From: Streptomyces chrestomyceticus JCM 4735 | Lineage (GTDB): Bacteria; Actinomycetota; Actinomycetes; Streptomycetales; Streptomycetaceae | Direction: 5' to 3' | Length of the DNA stretch: 64,000 nucleotides | Assembly: GCF_003865135.1 (NCBI RefSeq) | Contig: NZ_BHZC01000001.1 | Coordinates: 4,588,001 to 4,652,000 of the forward strand | Shown here: piece by piece, positions 55,050-63,236 of the stretch | Position numbering within the stretch: position 1 is the stretch's first letter | How the letters are laid out: each line of letters opens with the position of its first letter | Program-made: the position numbers and the translations under genes | The notes under the pieces: model-generated | Databases searched by the model: none | Seen by the model: the letters and a program-made list of their open reading frames with translations, nothing else | What the model was told of the DNA's origin: nothing

Positions 55050-55090
55050 CCGCGCGCTGCCGGAGCTTTGTGGTCTCCGGCAGCGCGCGG
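55050..55090. terminator. Strong bidirectional terminator
   Basis: A 16-bp perfect stem (55050-55065 with 55075-55090; CCGCGCGCTGCCGGAG) with a 9-nt loop, lying between convergent MFS and ABC permease genes. Confidence 0.8.
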
Positions 55091-55234
55091 TGCTTTGTGC
55101 CGCGTTGTGGCCCGGCAGTTGCCTTACAGCGCCCAGCGAGCCCTGTGCACCCGCACCACGCGGCGGCCCCAGCCGCCCACGCAAAGCGCCCGGCCGGAAC
55201 CCCCAGCCGGGCGCACAAACAGTTCGCAGCCCCC

Positions 55235-56026
55235 CTACTCCTCCCCCGCCAACGTCAACGACCGCAGCTTGCGTGCCGCGTACCACGTGGCGAGGCCCGT
55301 CACGGCGACCAGGAGGACCACCGCCAGCGGCAGTCCCACCTCGGACGTGATCGCGCCCTCCGCAGCGATCTTCTGGCCCACCGCGAGGGCCCACTGCTGG
55401 ACGCTCAGCGTCCTCGCGCCCGGGACCAGGTTGCCGAACAGGGTCTCCCAGACCAGGGCGTAGACCAGGCCGAAGACGACCGCGTGCCGGCTGATCGTGC
55501 CGAAGAACAGGAACAGGGCGCTGTACGCGACGGAGGCCACGGCCGCGGCGACCGCGTACGCGACGGCGATCTGCTGGCTGTTGCCGTTGAGGACGAAGCC
55601 GGCGATCAGCACCGGGACGGCGGAGAAGGCGGCCGTCACGCCGATCGCCACGACCAGTTTGGTGAAGATGATCGAGGACCGGCGCAGCGGCTTGGCCAGC
55701 AGGTAGACGACCGAGCCGTCGTCGATCTCCGGGCCGATCGCGCCCGTACCGGCGATCACGCCGATCAGCGGGACCATCGTGGCGAGCGCGAAGGTGCCCA
55801 GGACGCCGTTGGCGGTGGAGTCGTCGGCGCCGGCCAGCGCCCGTACGGCGACGGAGATGACGATCAGGAGGGCGGGCAGCGCGAAGAGGATCAGCGCGCG
55901 GCGCCGCCCGAGGAGGGCCCGGTAGGTGAGCCGGGCGACGGTGGGGTTGAAGAACGACGGGGCCGCCGAGGGGCCCGCGGCGGGTGCCGGGGACGGGTCC
56001 GGCCGGACCGATGAGGTCGCTGACAT
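55235..56026 (-). CDS. ABC transporter permease (ABC-2 type), system 2
   Basis: 263 residues, six predicted helices (ALILFALPALLIVISVAVRAL; TFALATMVPLIGVIAGTGAIGPEIDDGSVVYLLAKPLRRSSIIFTKL; AVPVLIAGFVL; VASVAYSALFLFFGTIS). The GPEIDDGSVVYLLAKP segment is typical of NatB/ABC-2 permeases. It begins 16 bp after the stop of its ATPase gene, forming an exporter pair. The substrate is unknown. Confidence 0.87.
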   Translation of the reverse strand: MSATSSVRPDPSPAPAAGPSAAPSFFNPTVARLTYRALLGRRRALILFALPALLIVISVAVRALAGADDSTANGVLGTFALATMVPLIGVIAGTGAIGPEIDDGSVVYLLAKPLRRSSIIFTKLVVAIGVTAAFSAVPVLIAGFVLNGNSQQIAVAYAVAAAVASVAYSALFLFFGTISRHAVVFGLVYALVWETLFGNLVPGARTLSVQQWALAVGQKIAAEGAITSEVGLPLAVVLLVAVTGLATWYAARKLRSLTLAGEE

Positions 56027-56042
56027 CGCTTTCAGGCTCCTT

Positions 56043-56954
56043 TCAGGCCGCGACGAGGTAGGAGAAGACCGATTCCAGGGACTCGTCGGAGGGCGAGACC
56101 GTCAGGAGGCGGATGCCGTGGTCGCGGGCGACGCGCGGCAGCAGGGCGGTGAAGCGGGGGAAGTCGACGGCCTGGACGCGCAGCGCGCCCTCCTGGAGGT
56201 CCACCTCGATGCCGGCCGTGGAGGGGTCGGCGATCAGGGCGGCGGCCAGCGCGCGGTCGTCGTCGGAGCGGATGAGGTAGCGGTGCGGGCGGTCCGTCAT
56301 CAGGCGGCGGATCTTGCGGAAGTCGCCGGACGCGGCGTGCCGTCCGGCCACCACCACCTCGATGTGCGAGGCGAGCTGTTCGACCTCTTCGAGGATGTGG
56401 GAGGAGAACAGCACCGTACGGCCCTCGTCGCCCATCCGCCGCAGCAGCTCCATGAGCTGCATCCGCTGGCGCGGGTCCATGCCGTTGAACGGCTCGTCCA
56501 GCAGCAGTACGGACGGTTCGTGGACCAGCGCGGACGCCATCTTCACGCGCTGGCGCATGCCCTTGCTGTACGTGGAGATCTTGCGGTCCTGCGCGTACTC
56601 CATCTCGACGGTGGCCAGCGCGCGGCGCGCGGCGTCCTTCCCCAGGCCGTGCAGTTCGGCGTTGGCGACGACGAACTCGCGGCCGGTGAGGAAGTCGTAC
56701 ATCGCCTCGCGTTCCGGCACGATGCCGATGTCGCGGTAGATGCGTTCGTTGCGCCAGATGGCACGGCCGTCGAGGGTGACGGACCCGCCGGACGGGGCGA
56801 GGAAGCCGCCCATCATGTTGATCAGGGTGGACTTGCCCGCGCCGTTGGGGCCGAGGAGCCCGGTGACACCGGGCCCGATGGTCATGGTGATGTCGTTGAC
56901 GGCAACGACGTTGCCGAACCAGCGGGAGACGTGGTCGATCTGGATGGTCGTCAT
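56043..56954 (-). CDS. ABC transporter ATP-binding protein, system 2
   Basis: 303 residues. Walker A GPNGAGKSTL, signature region TYSKGMRQRVKMASALVHEP, Walker B VLLLDEPFNGMD, and H-loop FSSHILEEVEQLA are complete. A C-terminal extension of about 90 residues (PHRYLIRSDDDRALAAALI) is typical of NatA-like exporters. It is the second ATPase of two adjacent exporter systems. Confidence 0.93.
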   Translation of the reverse strand: MTTIQIDHVSRWFGNVVAVNDITMTIGPGVTGLLGPNGAGKSTLINMMGGFLAPSGGSVTLDGRAIWRNERIYRDIGIVPEREAMYDFLTGREFVVANAELHGLGKDAARRALATVEMEYAQDRKISTYSKGMRQRVKMASALVHEPSVLLLDEPFNGMDPRQRMQLMELLRRMGDEGRTVLFSSHILEEVEQLASHIEVVVAGRHAASGDFRKIRRLMTDRPHRYLIRSDDDRALAAALIADPSTAGIEVDLQEGALRVQAVDFPRFTALLPRVARDHGIRLLTVSPSDESLESVFSYLVAA

Positions 56955-57027
56955 GGGCGCGGCCCGTTCCTCCGGGAGCTGATGGCGGGCATCGTCGGGT
57001 GCGCCTCCGGGGGCGCGGGGCGGGCGG

Positions 57028-57939
57028 TCACAGGCCGGCCTTCCGGTAGCGGCGCATCAGCAGGGCGTACGAGCCCGCGACGGCGGCCAGCGTGACCAGG
57101 AGGGCCACCAGTCCGGCGGCGGTGGACGGCTGGACCTCGTCGGGGAACGACGCGGTGCCGCCGAGGAACGTCGCCTGCACGCTGTCGATCAGGGTGACGG
57201 GCGAGAACAGGGCGAGCCAGCCCACGACCCCTTCCTGGCCCTGTACGGCGGCGATGCCCTGGACGGCGCTCACCGCGGCGTACGGGATCGTCAGCGCGGC
57301 GATGACGGCCGCCACGCCGAAGCCGCGGCGCGGGGTCAGCGCGGAGATCAGCAGGCCGACACCGGCGAAGAGGAGGGACAGCAGCGCCACCGACACCAGG
57401 CCCTGAGCCAGTCCCTTGGTCTGGTCGACGAAGTCCATCTTGGCCAGCAGCGCGCCGATGTAGAGGATCAGCAGCGGCGCGGCGGTCAGGATGAACAGCG
57501 CACTGGCCATGGCCGCGAACTTCGCCGCCACGTAGTCGACCCGCTCGATCGGGCGCGAGAAGTACAGCGGAACGGTCTTGAAGCGCAGGTCGCGGGAGAC
57601 GGACTGCGGTGCCTGGGCGGCCAGGTAGAGGCCGATGACCGCCTGAAGGAAGATCGCGTACCGGGTGTACGCCACCGGCAGGTCGTGCATCTTCGTGAAC
57701 ACCGCGACCGCCACCATGATGCCCGCGGGCAGGCACATGACGGCGAACAGCAGCATCGGCAGGACCTTGGACTTCGCCGAGCGGCCGAGCCCGTAGGCGC
57801 CGCGCAGGCTCTGCGAGAACAGCGACCGCCGGGCGTAGGCGCGGCCCAGGCGGGGGCCGTCGAAGTGGCGGTAGCCGATGTCGTGGATGACGTCCTGCGC
57901 CGCTCCGGCGGTGGCGGGGTTCCTGGTCTCAGGCGGCAT
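57028..57939 (-). CDS. ABC transporter permease (ABC-2 type), system 1
   Basis: 303 residues, about six helices (KVLPMLLFAVMCLPAGIMVAVAVFTKM; YAIFLQAVIGLYLAAQAPQSVSRDLRFKTVPLYFSRPIERVDYVAAKF; VALLSLLFAGVGLLISAL; AAGLVALLVTLAAVAGSYALLMRRY). SRDLRFKTVPLYFSRPI is the conserved ABC-2 loop. The start overlaps the end of its ATPase gene by 11 bp (57929-57939). Confidence 0.87.
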   Translation of the reverse strand: MPPETRNPATAGAAQDVIHDIGYRHFDGPRLGRAYARRSLFSQSLRGAYGLGRSAKSKVLPMLLFAVMCLPAGIMVAVAVFTKMHDLPVAYTRYAIFLQAVIGLYLAAQAPQSVSRDLRFKTVPLYFSRPIERVDYVAAKFAAMASALFILTAAPLLILYIGALLAKMDFVDQTKGLAQGLVSVALLSLLFAGVGLLISALTPRRGFGVAAVIAALTIPYAAVSAVQGIAAVQGQEGVVGWLALFSPVTLIDSVQATFLGGTASFPDEVQPSTAAGLVALLVTLAAVAGSYALLMRRYRKAGL

Positions 57940-59008
57940 CGGGGGCGCCTCCGTCCTTGATGGCTCGGTGGGCGGTCGTCGCGGAAGCGGTCGTCGCGGG
58001 GGCGGTCGGGCGGGGCGCGGCGGGCTGCGGGCCCGGTGCCTCCGGGGCGCCCTCGGTCGACACGTCGTCGCTCTGGAAGACCTCGGAGATGCGGTGCCTG
58101 CGCTGTTCCATCCGGACCAGGCCGAGGCCGAGGCCCGCGACGGTGTCGCGCACCAGGTCGTACGTCTCTTCGCCGGTGGCCTCCACGTACAGCACGTGGG
58201 CGGCGGAGGCGCCGCTCTCCGAGCCGGGGGCCGCGGGGGTCACCGCGGCACCGGCGCGGGTCAGGGCCGCGCGCAGCGACGCCGTGCCGTCCGGGTGCTC
58301 GTCGGTGTCCGTGACCTCGACCGCGAGGGAGGCGGTGAGCTGGGTGAAGTCGTCGGTCGAGGAGGAGCGCAGCAGCCGGCCGCCGTCGATGACGACGACG
58401 TGGTCGCAGGTGCGCTCCAGTTCGCCGAGGAGGTGCGAGGTGACCAGGACCGAGATGCCGAATTCGGTGTGCACGCGGCGGATCAGGCCGAGCATCTCGT
58501 CGCGGCCGACCGGGTCCAGACCGTTGGTCGGCTCGTCCAGGAAGACCAGTTGCGGGTCGTGGACCAGCGCCTGCGCCAGCTTGACGCGCTGCTTCATGCC
58601 CGTCGAATAGCCGCCGATGGGGCGGTAGCGCTCCTCGTAGAGGCCGACGTGCCGCAGCGTGTCGGCGGTGCGCTCACGGGCCGCGGTCGGCGGCAGGCCG
58701 GACATGCGCGCCATGTGGACGACGAACTCGGTGGCCGAGACGTCGGGCGGCAGGCAGTCGTGCTCCGGCATGTAGCCGACGCGCTCCCGGATGGCGCCGC
58801 CCTCCCTGGCCACGTCGAGGCCGAGGACGGTCGCGGACCCCTCGCTGGCCGGGGCGAGGCCCAGCAGCAGTTTGATCAGGGTGGACTTGCCGGCACCGTT
58901 CGCACCCACCAGGCCGGTCACACCCGGTCCGATGTCAACGGTGAGCCGGTCCAGCGCGGTCACCCTCGGGTACCGCTTGCTCAGGCTTTCGGTCACGATC
59001 ACAGTCAC
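57929..59008 (-). CDS. ABC transporter ATP-binding protein, system 1
   Basis: About 359 residues from the GTG at 59008 (a GTG at 59035 is also in frame). Walker A GANGAGKSTLIKLLLG, Q-loop and EHDCLPPDVSATEF, signature YSTGMKQRVKLAQALVHDP, Walker B LVFLDEPTNGLDPVGR, and H-loop VTSHLLGELERT. The C-terminal extension (EVTDTDEHPDGTASLRAAL ...) precedes a disordered Ala/Pro tail. TACCGT (59021-59016 on the minus strand) lies seven bases before the GTG at 59008 and could drive a leaderless transcript for all four ABC genes. Confidence 0.92.
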   Translation of the reverse strand: MTVIVTESLSKRYPRVTALDRLTVDIGPGVTGLVGANGAGKSTLIKLLLGLAPASEGSATVLGLDVAREGGAIRERVGYMPEHDCLPPDVSATEFVVHMARMSGLPPTAARERTADTLRHVGLYEERYRPIGGYSTGMKQRVKLAQALVHDPQLVFLDEPTNGLDPVGRDEMLGLIRRVHTEFGISVLVTSHLLGELERTCDHVVVIDGGRLLRSSSTDDFTQLTASLAVEVTDTDEHPDGTASLRAALTRAGAAVTPAAPGSESGASAAHVLYVEATGEETYDLVRDTVAGLGLGLVRMEQRRHRISEVFQSDDVSTEGAPEAPGPQPAAPRPTAPATTASATTAHRAIKDGGAPDAA

Positions 59009-59349
59009 GTCAACGACGGTAGTGGCGCTCACCACAACGGTCGTCAGACCTGGCGGCTGGATCGGCGTCCGACCACAGGTGGAGGGGCCCGTAGGGGAGG
59101 TCCGGCTTTCGGCCCATGGGGGATCGGGGGCGGGGTTGATGGGGGCGGGGGCTCGCTGCGGGCCGTTGATGTTGATCGATTACGGGGCGGCTTCCTGGGG
59201 CTTCTCCGGTCCGTCGCCGGTTGTCTCCCGCGGGTTTTCCACAGGCTCGTACCGACCCCTTGACGTCGCCGCCGAGCATTGTCACATTCATCAGTGTCAA
59301 GTTACGGGCACGTACCGCGATGAACGGCATACGGGACGGACGGTTGGCG
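59009..59349. other. 341-bp gap between the divergent ABC operon and M24 gene
   Basis: No gene is supported. It should hold divergent promoters; TTGACG at 59260-59265 is a possible -35 for the plus strand, without a convincing -10, and a TTTTCCACA DnaA-box-like sequence is near 59235. Confidence 0.35.
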
Positions 59350-60311
59350 ATGACCTCAGCGACAGGGGCCGCAGCGGCCCGGAGGGGCGGCGGGGCGGCC
59401 CGGGGGGCGGCGGGGCGGCCCGGAGGGGCGGCGGGGCGGCCCGGGGGGACAGTGGCGCGGCCCGCGGGGCCGGCGGAGCGCGTGAACTCAGCGCCGAGCT
59501 ACGGGGGTTCAGAGAGGTGCAGCGCCTTGCGTACGACTGCGCCGAGGCGGTCGCCGCGCAGCTCAGGCCGGGGGTGACGGAGCGGGAAGCGGCGCGGATG
59601 CAGCGCGAGTGGCTGCACGAACGGGGCGTACGGGACTGGTTCCACCTCCCCTTCGCCTGGTTCGGCGACCGTACGGCGTTCACGAACTTCCGTATACCGC
59701 TGCAGTTCTTCCCCACCAACCGGCGCCTGGAGCCCGGGATGGCCTTCATCCTCGACATGGCGCCGGTCCACCAGGGCCGTACGGCCGACATCGGCTACTC
59801 CGGCTGCCTCGGGCTCAACCCCGTGCACGACCGGCTGCTGGCCGACCTCGAAGCGCACCGCGAACTGATCCTGCGCGAGGTGCGCGAACGCCGCCCGCTG
59901 CGCGAGATCTACGAGGACGTCGAGCGGCTCATGATCCGCCAGGGGCATGCGAACCGGCACCGTGCCTACCCCTTCGGCGTGATCGCCCACAAGATCGACC
60001 GGGTGAAGGAGCGCCGCTGGTCACCCACGGTCTTCGGGTTCGGCACGCAGGCGCTCAAGGGCCTGGCCTCCGACGCGCTGCACGGCCACCGGGACGGCTG
60101 GTCGCCGCTGTGGAGCCCGTACAAGTTCTCCGACCACCCGCCGCAGCCGGGGCTGTGGGCGGTCGAACCGCACCTCGGATTCCGGGGCACGGGCGCGAAG
60201 TTCGAGGAGATCCTCGTCGTGACGGACTCCGCCGACCCGCAGGAGAGCGCCTTTTGGCTGGACGACGATCTGCCGCACGTGCGGCGCTGGCAGGAGGAGA
60301 AGGCCGCATGA
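59350..60311 (+). CDS. M24 family metallopeptidase (aminopeptidase-like), interrupted by a one-base frameshift
   Basis: The catalytic domain is read to the TGA at 60309-60311: FREVQRLAYDCAEAVAAQLRPGVTEREAARMQ, FILDMAPVHQGRTADIGYSG (two Asp ligands), YPFGVIAHKID (His), WAVEPHLG and KFEEILVV (Glu ligands). That frame has no start codon ahead of the domain. The ATG at 59350 (MTSATG) opens the adjacent frame into a tract of 21-bp repeats; the second unit is 20 bp because its G run (59402-59407) is one short. Restoring one G joins the frames through AARRGGGA repeats, giving about 320 residues. The stop overlaps the next ATG (ATGA). Confidence 0.8.
59377..59459. repeat. Four tandem 21-bp repeats inside the M24 N-terminus
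   Basis: Units at 59377 (21 bp), 59398 (20 bp), 59418 (21 bp) and 59439 (21 bp) begin GCCCGG and encode an Ala/Arg/Gly heptad. The short second unit causes the frameshift. Confidence 0.85.
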
Positions 60312-62116
60312 GCAGGACGACAGGAGCCGGAGTCGGAGCCCAGGTTGGAGCCGGAGCCGTGCTGGACGGTGCCCGGGAGCGCTGGGTCCGTACGGGCGGG
60401 GTGGAGCTGTGCGTCGCCGAACTGGGCGACGCCACACGTCCCACGGTGGTGCTGGTGCACGGCTACCCGGACAGCAAGGAAGTGTGGTCGGAGGTGGCCC
60501 GCGGTCTGGCCGACCGCTTCCACGTGGTGCTGTACGACGTCCGGGGCTGCGGCCGGTCCACCGCGCCCAAACCCCTGCGCGGCGGCTTCACGCTGGAGAA
60601 GCTGACCGACGACTTCCTCGCCGTGGCGGACGCGGTGAGCCCGGACCGCCCGGTCCACGTGGTCGGCCACGACTGGGGCTCGGTGCAGGCGTGGGAGTTC
60701 GCGACGGCCCGGCACACGGAAGGCCGGATCGCCTCCTTCACCTCGATGTCCGGCCCGTCGCTGGACCACTTCGGCCACTGGATCAAGAAGCGCGTCGCCC
60801 GCCCCACCCCGCGCCGCACGGCACAACTGCTCAACCAGGGCGCCAAATCCTGGTACGTCTACATGCTGCACACCCCGGTCCTGCCCGAGCTGGCCTGGAA
60901 GGGACCGCTCGGCAAGCGCTGGCCGAAGATCCTCCAGCGGGTGGAGAAGATACCCGCGAGCGATTACCCGACGGCGTCCCTGCCCACGGACGCCGCCCAC
61001 GGCGCGTGGCTCTACCGCGACAACGTCCGCGCCCGGCTGCGCCGCCCGCGCGCCGACGCCTACGCCCACTGCCCGGTGCAGCTCATCACGCCCACCGGGG
61101 ACGCCTTCCTGTCCCAGCGGCTCTACGACGACCTCGAACGCTGGGTGCCGCAACTGGTCCGGCGCACCCTCCCGGCCAAGCACTGGGTGCCGCGCACCCG
61201 GCCCGACCAACTGGTCTCCTGGATCACCGAGTTCGTGACGTCCAAGGAGGAGGGCGACCCGGCCAGGGAGATCGTCGCCTCCGGTCCGTACGCCGACCGG
61301 TTCGGCGGGCAGTTGGTGCTGGTCACCGGCGCCGCCAGCGGCATAGGCCGGGCCACCGCGTTCGCCTTCGCCGAGGCGGGGGCGCGCGTCGTCGCCGTCG
61401 ACCGGGACGCCGAGGGAGCGGCCCGTACGGCCGACCTGGCGCGGCTGGTCGGCGCCCCGCAGGCGTGGGCCGAGACGGTGGACGTCTCGGACGAGGCCGC
61501 CATGGAGAAGCTGGCCGACAAGGTCGCCGCCGAGTACGGCACCGTCGACGTGCTGGTCAACAACGCCGGCATCGGTCTGTCCGGCTCCTTCCTCAGCACG
61601 ACCACCGAGGACTGGAAGAAGGTCCTGGACGTCAATCTCTGGGGCGTCATTCACGGCTGCCGCCTCTTCGGTCGGCAGATGGCCGAGCGCGGCCAGGGCG
61701 GCCACATCGTCAACACCGCCTCGGCGGCGGCCTTCCAGCCGTCGAAGGTGCTGTCCGCCTACGGAGCGTCGAAGGCGGCGGTCCTCATGCTCAGCGAGAG
61801 TCTGCGCGCCGAACTGGCCGGCCAGGGCATCGGCGTCACGGCCATCTGTCCCGGCATCGTAAACACGAACATCACCACGACGGCCCGCTTCACGGGCGTC
61901 TCGGCGGACGAGGAGAAGCGCCGCCAGGCCAAGGTGGCCCGCGCGTACGGGCTGCGCAACTACCCGCCGGAGAAGGTCGCCGACGCGATCCTGCGCGCGG
62001 TCGTCCGCAACGAAGCGGTCGTCCCCGTCACACCCGAGGCACGCGGCGCCCACCTGATGTCCCGCTTCACCCCACGCGCGCTACGCGCACTGGCCCGTAT
62101 CGACCCGCCCGTGTGA
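60308..62116 (+). CDS. Alpha/beta hydrolase - short-chain dehydrogenase fusion (EphD-like)
   Basis: 602 residues, ATG overlapping the M24 stop. The N-terminal half (about 30-310) is an epoxide-hydrolase-like alpha/beta hydrolase: oxyanion motif VLVHGYPDSKEVW, nucleophile elbow VVGHDWGSVQAW (Asp nucleophile), and a C-terminal His in PAKHWVPRTRP. The second half (about 330-600) is a classical SDR: cofactor motif VTGAASGIGRA, LVNNAGIGLSG, and catalytic Ser-Tyr-Lys in NTASAAAFQPSKVLSAYGASKAA. M. tuberculosis EphD has the same two-domain order. It is in an operon with the M24 gene. Confidence 0.92.
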   Translation: MSRTTGAGVGAQVGAGAVLDGARERWVRTGGVELCVAELGDATRPTVVLVHGYPDSKEVWSEVARGLADRFHVVLYDVRGCGRSTAPKPLRGGFTLEKLTDDFLAVADAVSPDRPVHVVGHDWGSVQAWEFATARHTEGRIASFTSMSGPSLDHFGHWIKKRVARPTPRRTAQLLNQGAKSWYVYMLHTPVLPELAWKGPLGKRWPKILQRVEKIPASDYPTASLPTDAAHGAWLYRDNVRARLRRPRADAYAHCPVQLITPTGDAFLSQRLYDDLERWVPQLVRRTLPAKHWVPRTRPDQLVSWITEFVTSKEEGDPAREIVASGPYADRFGGQLVLVTGAASGIGRATAFAFAEAGARVVAVDRDAEGAARTADLARLVGAPQAWAETVDVSDEAAMEKLADKVAAEYGTVDVLVNNAGIGLSGSFLSTTTEDWKKVLDVNLWGVIHGCRLFGRQMAERGQGGHIVNTASAAAFQPSKVLSAYGASKAAVLMLSESLRAELAGQGIGVTAICPGIVNTNITTTARFTGVSADEEKRRQAKVARAYGLRNYPPEKVADAILRAVVRNEAVVPVTPEARGAHLMSRFTPRALRALARIDPPV

Positions 62117-62204
62117 GAGCGCGGGCCAAGACGCGGACAGACCGGAGCGAACGCACGCCCAGGCGAACGCACGCCGCAGCGAGCGCACCTCGAAACGCCC
62201 GCGC

Positions 62205-62232
62205 GCCGGGGCGGTCGCACCACCGCCCCGGC
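62205..62232 (+). terminator. Hairpin after the hydrolase-SDR gene
   Basis: GCCGGGGCGGT (62205-62215) pairs perfectly with 62222-62232 around a 6-nt loop. Confidence 0.7.
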
Positions 62233-62301
62233 CCCTCCCCCTCGCCCCCATCCACTCGTTCTCCCCCCTTCTCCCCTCACGTCTTACGTCAGGAGCACAG
62301 C

Positions 62302-63225
62302 GTGAGTACGAACCCCACCGAACCGGAGGAGCACCACACGATCGCACCCCGCCGGGTCTCGTTCGACTGGCGCGAGACCCCGCTGCACTGGATACCGGAC
62401 GAGCCGACCGCCACCCACGTCATCAACGTGCTGCACCTCCTGCTGCCCGCGGGAGAGCGCTGGTTCGTCAAGGTCTTCAAGGAGGCCCTGCCACTGGTCC
62501 GTGACCCCGCGCTGCTCAAGGACGTCAAAGGCTTCATGGGCCAGGAGGCCACCCACAGCGTCCAGCACGCCTACGTCCTGGAACACCTCGCCCACCAGGG
62601 CCTGGACACCGCCCGCTACACGAAGCACGTCGACTTCCTCTTCGCATACCTCCTCGGCGAACGGCCGCCCTTCGCCGCCCCCGTCCCCACCCAGGAGTGG
62701 CTGCGCTTCCGGCTCTCCCTCATAGCCGCCATCGAGCAGTTCACCGCCGTCCTCGGCAACTGGGTGCTGCACGCCGAGGGCCTGGACCGGGCCGGCCCCG
62801 ACCCTGTCATGCTCGACCTGCTCCGCTGGCACGGCGCGGAAGAGGTCGAGCACCGCGCCGTGGCCTTCGACATGTACGAGCACACCGGCGGCGAGGGCCT
62901 GCCCCGGTACGCCCGCCGCGTCCTGGGCATGGCCGTCACCGCCCCCGTCCTCCTCTACCTGTGGGCCTGGGGCGCCGCCTACCTCATACGCCACGACCCG
63001 CAGTTGGCCGGCCGCCTGCGGTACTCCCTGCGCGCACACAACCGGGCCGTGCGCGCGCAGCTCCTGCCGAGCTGGCGTGAGCTGGGCGCCGCCGTACCGC
63101 GCTACCTGAAGCGGTCGTACCATCCCTCGCAGGAAGGGTCGCTGCGCAAGGCCGTCGACTACCTGGCGTCCTCCCCGGCCGCCCGCGCCGCGGCGGGAGC
63201 GGTGGGCCGCGCGGCCATCTCGTAA
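62302..63225 (+). CDS. PF10118-type predicted metal-dependent hydrolase
   Basis: 307 residues from the GTG at 62302, with AGGAGCAC upstream. The ferritin-like helical fold is indicated by repeated E-x2-H style motifs: GFMGQEATHSVQHAYV, AIEQFTAVLGNWVL and WHGAEEVEHRAVAFDMYEH, likely di-metal ligands. A membrane-like segment (VLGMAVTAPVLLYLWAWGAAYLI) follows. COG3687/PF10118 proteins are called metal-dependent hydrolases without proven substrates. It starts 185 bp after the hydrolase-SDR gene and 11 bp before a MerR-type regulator gene. Confidence 0.85.
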   Translation: MSTNPTEPEEHHTIAPRRVSFDWRETPLHWIPDEPTATHVINVLHLLLPAGERWFVKVFKEALPLVRDPALLKDVKGFMGQEATHSVQHAYVLEHLAHQGLDTARYTKHVDFLFAYLLGERPPFAAPVPTQEWLRFRLSLIAAIEQFTAVLGNWVLHAEGLDRAGPDPVMLDLLRWHGAEEVEHRAVAFDMYEHTGGEGLPRYARRVLGMAVTAPVLLYLWAWGAAYLIRHDPQLAGRLRYSLRAHNRAVRAQLLPSWRELGAAVPRYLKRSYHPSQEGSLRKAVDYLASSPAARAAAGAVGRAAIS

Positions 63226-63236
63226 GGAGCACCGCA

